From NCBI GenBank assembly GCA_018969295.1, contig JAGWYN010000006.1:62001-126000 (forward strand): a DNA stretch of 64,000 nucleotides, read 5' to 3'. A program made the translations under genes and the position numbers. Origin of the DNA: Chloroflexota bacterium (GTDB lineage: Bacteria; Chloroflexota; Anaerolineae; Caldilineales; Caldilineaceae). Of the stretch, positions 63,238 through 64,000 are shown piece by piece. The notes below the pieces were generated by a model. It was not told the DNA's origin. It worked only from the letters and a program-made list of their open reading frames with translations, and made no database searches. The first letter of the stretch is position 1; each line of letters starts with the position of its first letter.

Positions 63238-64000
63238 CTACTCCCTCACAGCCAGGGTCAGGGTGCGGCGCATGCGGGGGAAGTTGTAGCGGGTGCCTGG
63301 GAAGCGCTGCAGCCCTTCTTCGGTGACTTCGGTCTGGAACAGGTCGGTGATCTCCTGGCGTTCTGCGGGGGAGAGCATGATGTCGGGAACCTGGACGGCC
63401 GACTCCACCTGGGCGAGCGAGCTGACGCCCAGGATCGGTTGGGTCACCGCTGGATGGTGCATCACCCAGGCGGCGGCGAGCTGGGCTGGGTGGACCCCCT
63501 TGGCTTGGGCATAGGCCACAAACCGTTCGAGCGAGCGACCGTGCTGAGAAAGCCAGGTCAACACCCGTGAGTCGGTCATCCCGCGCGTGGCTGCATCCAT
63601 CGGCATTCCTGGCAAAAAACGGCCGGTCAGCAGGCCGATTGCCAGGGGGCGATAGGCGGTAATGGCAAGCTGTTCCAAAGAGGCCTGTGGCAGGATTTCG
63701 ACCTCTATCCCGCGCTCCATCAGATTGTAGGCGACTTGGTTGCAGCGCAGCTGTGCCCAGCCGTGGGCAGCTGCAACGGCATTGGCGGAGGCCAGCAGAT
63801 AGGCTGGAAAATTGCAGCAGCCGACCAGGCGGGTCTTTCCAGCGCGAACCACCTCGTTCAGGGCGCCCATCATTTCGGTCAGGTTCATGCCCTGCACGGG
63901 CCAGTGGATGAGATACAGATCGACATACGACATTTGAAGTCGTGTCAGCGATTCGTCGAGGCTGGCCAGGATGCTGTGGCGGTCGACCCCTTTGACGACC
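63238..64000 (-). CDS. Aldo/keto reductase (partial, N-terminus outside window)
   Basis: The frame is open to the window end; about 253 residues are visible, starting VVKGVDRHSILASLDESLTR. DLYLIHWPVQGMNLTEMMGA contains the catalytic His, and VGCCNFPAYLL, NQVAYNLMERGIE, AYRPLAIGLLTGRF and PILGVSSLAQVESAV match the NADP-binding part. The stop lies one base before the ATPase start, so it is co-transcribed with the importer and probably acts on the imported sugar. Confidence 0.9.
   Translation of the reverse strand, partial: VVKGVDRHSILASLDESLTRLQMSYVDLYLIHWPVQGMNLTEMMGALNEVVRAGKTRLVGCCNFPAYLLASANAVAAAHGWAQLRCNQVAYNLMERGIEVEILPQASLEQLAITAYRPLAIGLLTGRFLPGMPMDAATRGMTDSRVLTWLSQHGRSLERFVAYAQAKGVHPAQLAAAWVMHHPAVTQPILGVSSLAQVESAVQVPDIMLSPAERQEITDLFQTEVTEEGLQRFPGTRYNFPRMRRTLTLAVRE

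Noticed and set aside
1..64000. tRNA, rRNA, CRISPR arrays, insertion sequences, prophage or toxin-antitoxin loci
   Set aside because: No T-arm-like tRNA pattern, regularly spaced repeats, transposase or integrase motifs, or typical toxin pairs were seen on either strand.

Overview
The window is a high-GC bacterial chromosome segment, probably from a filamentous Chloroflexota of the Caldilineae/Anaerolineae type. This is inferred from the Tat- and lipobox-bearing solute-binding lipoproteins with alanine/proline-rich linkers, a secreted PT-repeat protein ending in HSIFLPVTLR, a class II HMG-CoA reductase next to an archaeal-type HMG-CoA synthase, and a CapA-like protein with a binding-protein-like N-terminal part. 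No rRNA, tRNA, CRISPR array, transposase or phage gene was recognised.

Region 1 (1-10.2 kb) is core and envelope biology. It holds a partial alpha/beta-hydrolase-like gene and a Yip1-like membrane protein on the minus strand. On the plus strand it holds a CapA-like protein, a DsbA-like thioredoxin, a DsbB-cytochrome c fusion, a secreted anchored protein, peptidyl-tRNA hydrolase and Mfd. Region 2 (10.3-16.7 kb, minus) carries three overlapping membrane genes related to the antiporter-like subunits of complex I but lacking the key charged residues, followed by HMG-CoA reductase and HMG-CoA synthase. Region 3 (16.8-27.3 kb) is mixed. It contains a PrdB/GrdB-like gene with an in-frame UGA and a following hairpin (a probable selenoprotein), a small membrane protein, an ABC exporter, a rhodanese, an aldo/keto reductase, MgtE, an NADP oxidoreductase, a TetR regulator, a secreted peptidase-like hydrolase and a SnoaL-like lipoprotein.

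Region 4 (27.4-53.4 kb) is the most coherent part: a sugar-acid catabolic island built of two converging gene sets. The plus set encodes a hydroxyacid dehydrogenase, a GntR/FCD regulator, E1alpha-E1beta-E2 of a 2-oxoacid or acetoin dehydrogenase, an M24 peptidase-like enzyme, an SDR, a CUT1-type sugar ABC importer without ATPase, an enolase-superfamily dehydratase and a UlaG-like metallo-hydrolase. The minus set encodes a fumarylacetoacetate-hydrolase-family enzyme, a ribose/fructose-type ABC importer, three further SDRs, tagaturonate epimerase (UxaE), a fructose-6-phosphate-aldolase-type transaldolase, an Ldh2-type dehydrogenase, a second hydroxyacid dehydrogenase and an HpcH-type aldolase. 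A 13-bp palindrome GTATAC-W-GTATAC overlaps the predicted -10 of all three promoters of the island (27391, 34814, and 53385 plus 53406). It is probably the operator of the GntR regulator encoded inside the island.

Region 5 (53.4-64 kb) starts with a mostly empty intergenic stretch. It continues with a large secreted M23-peptidase/PA14 protein and ends with a third sugar ABC cassette on the minus strand: aldo/keto reductase (cut by the window end), duplicated ATPase, two permeases, binding protein and nitrilase-like amidase. In all three sugar transport operons the binding-protein gene is followed by a strong intercistronic hairpin. All functions are read from sequence motifs by eye; no database search was run.
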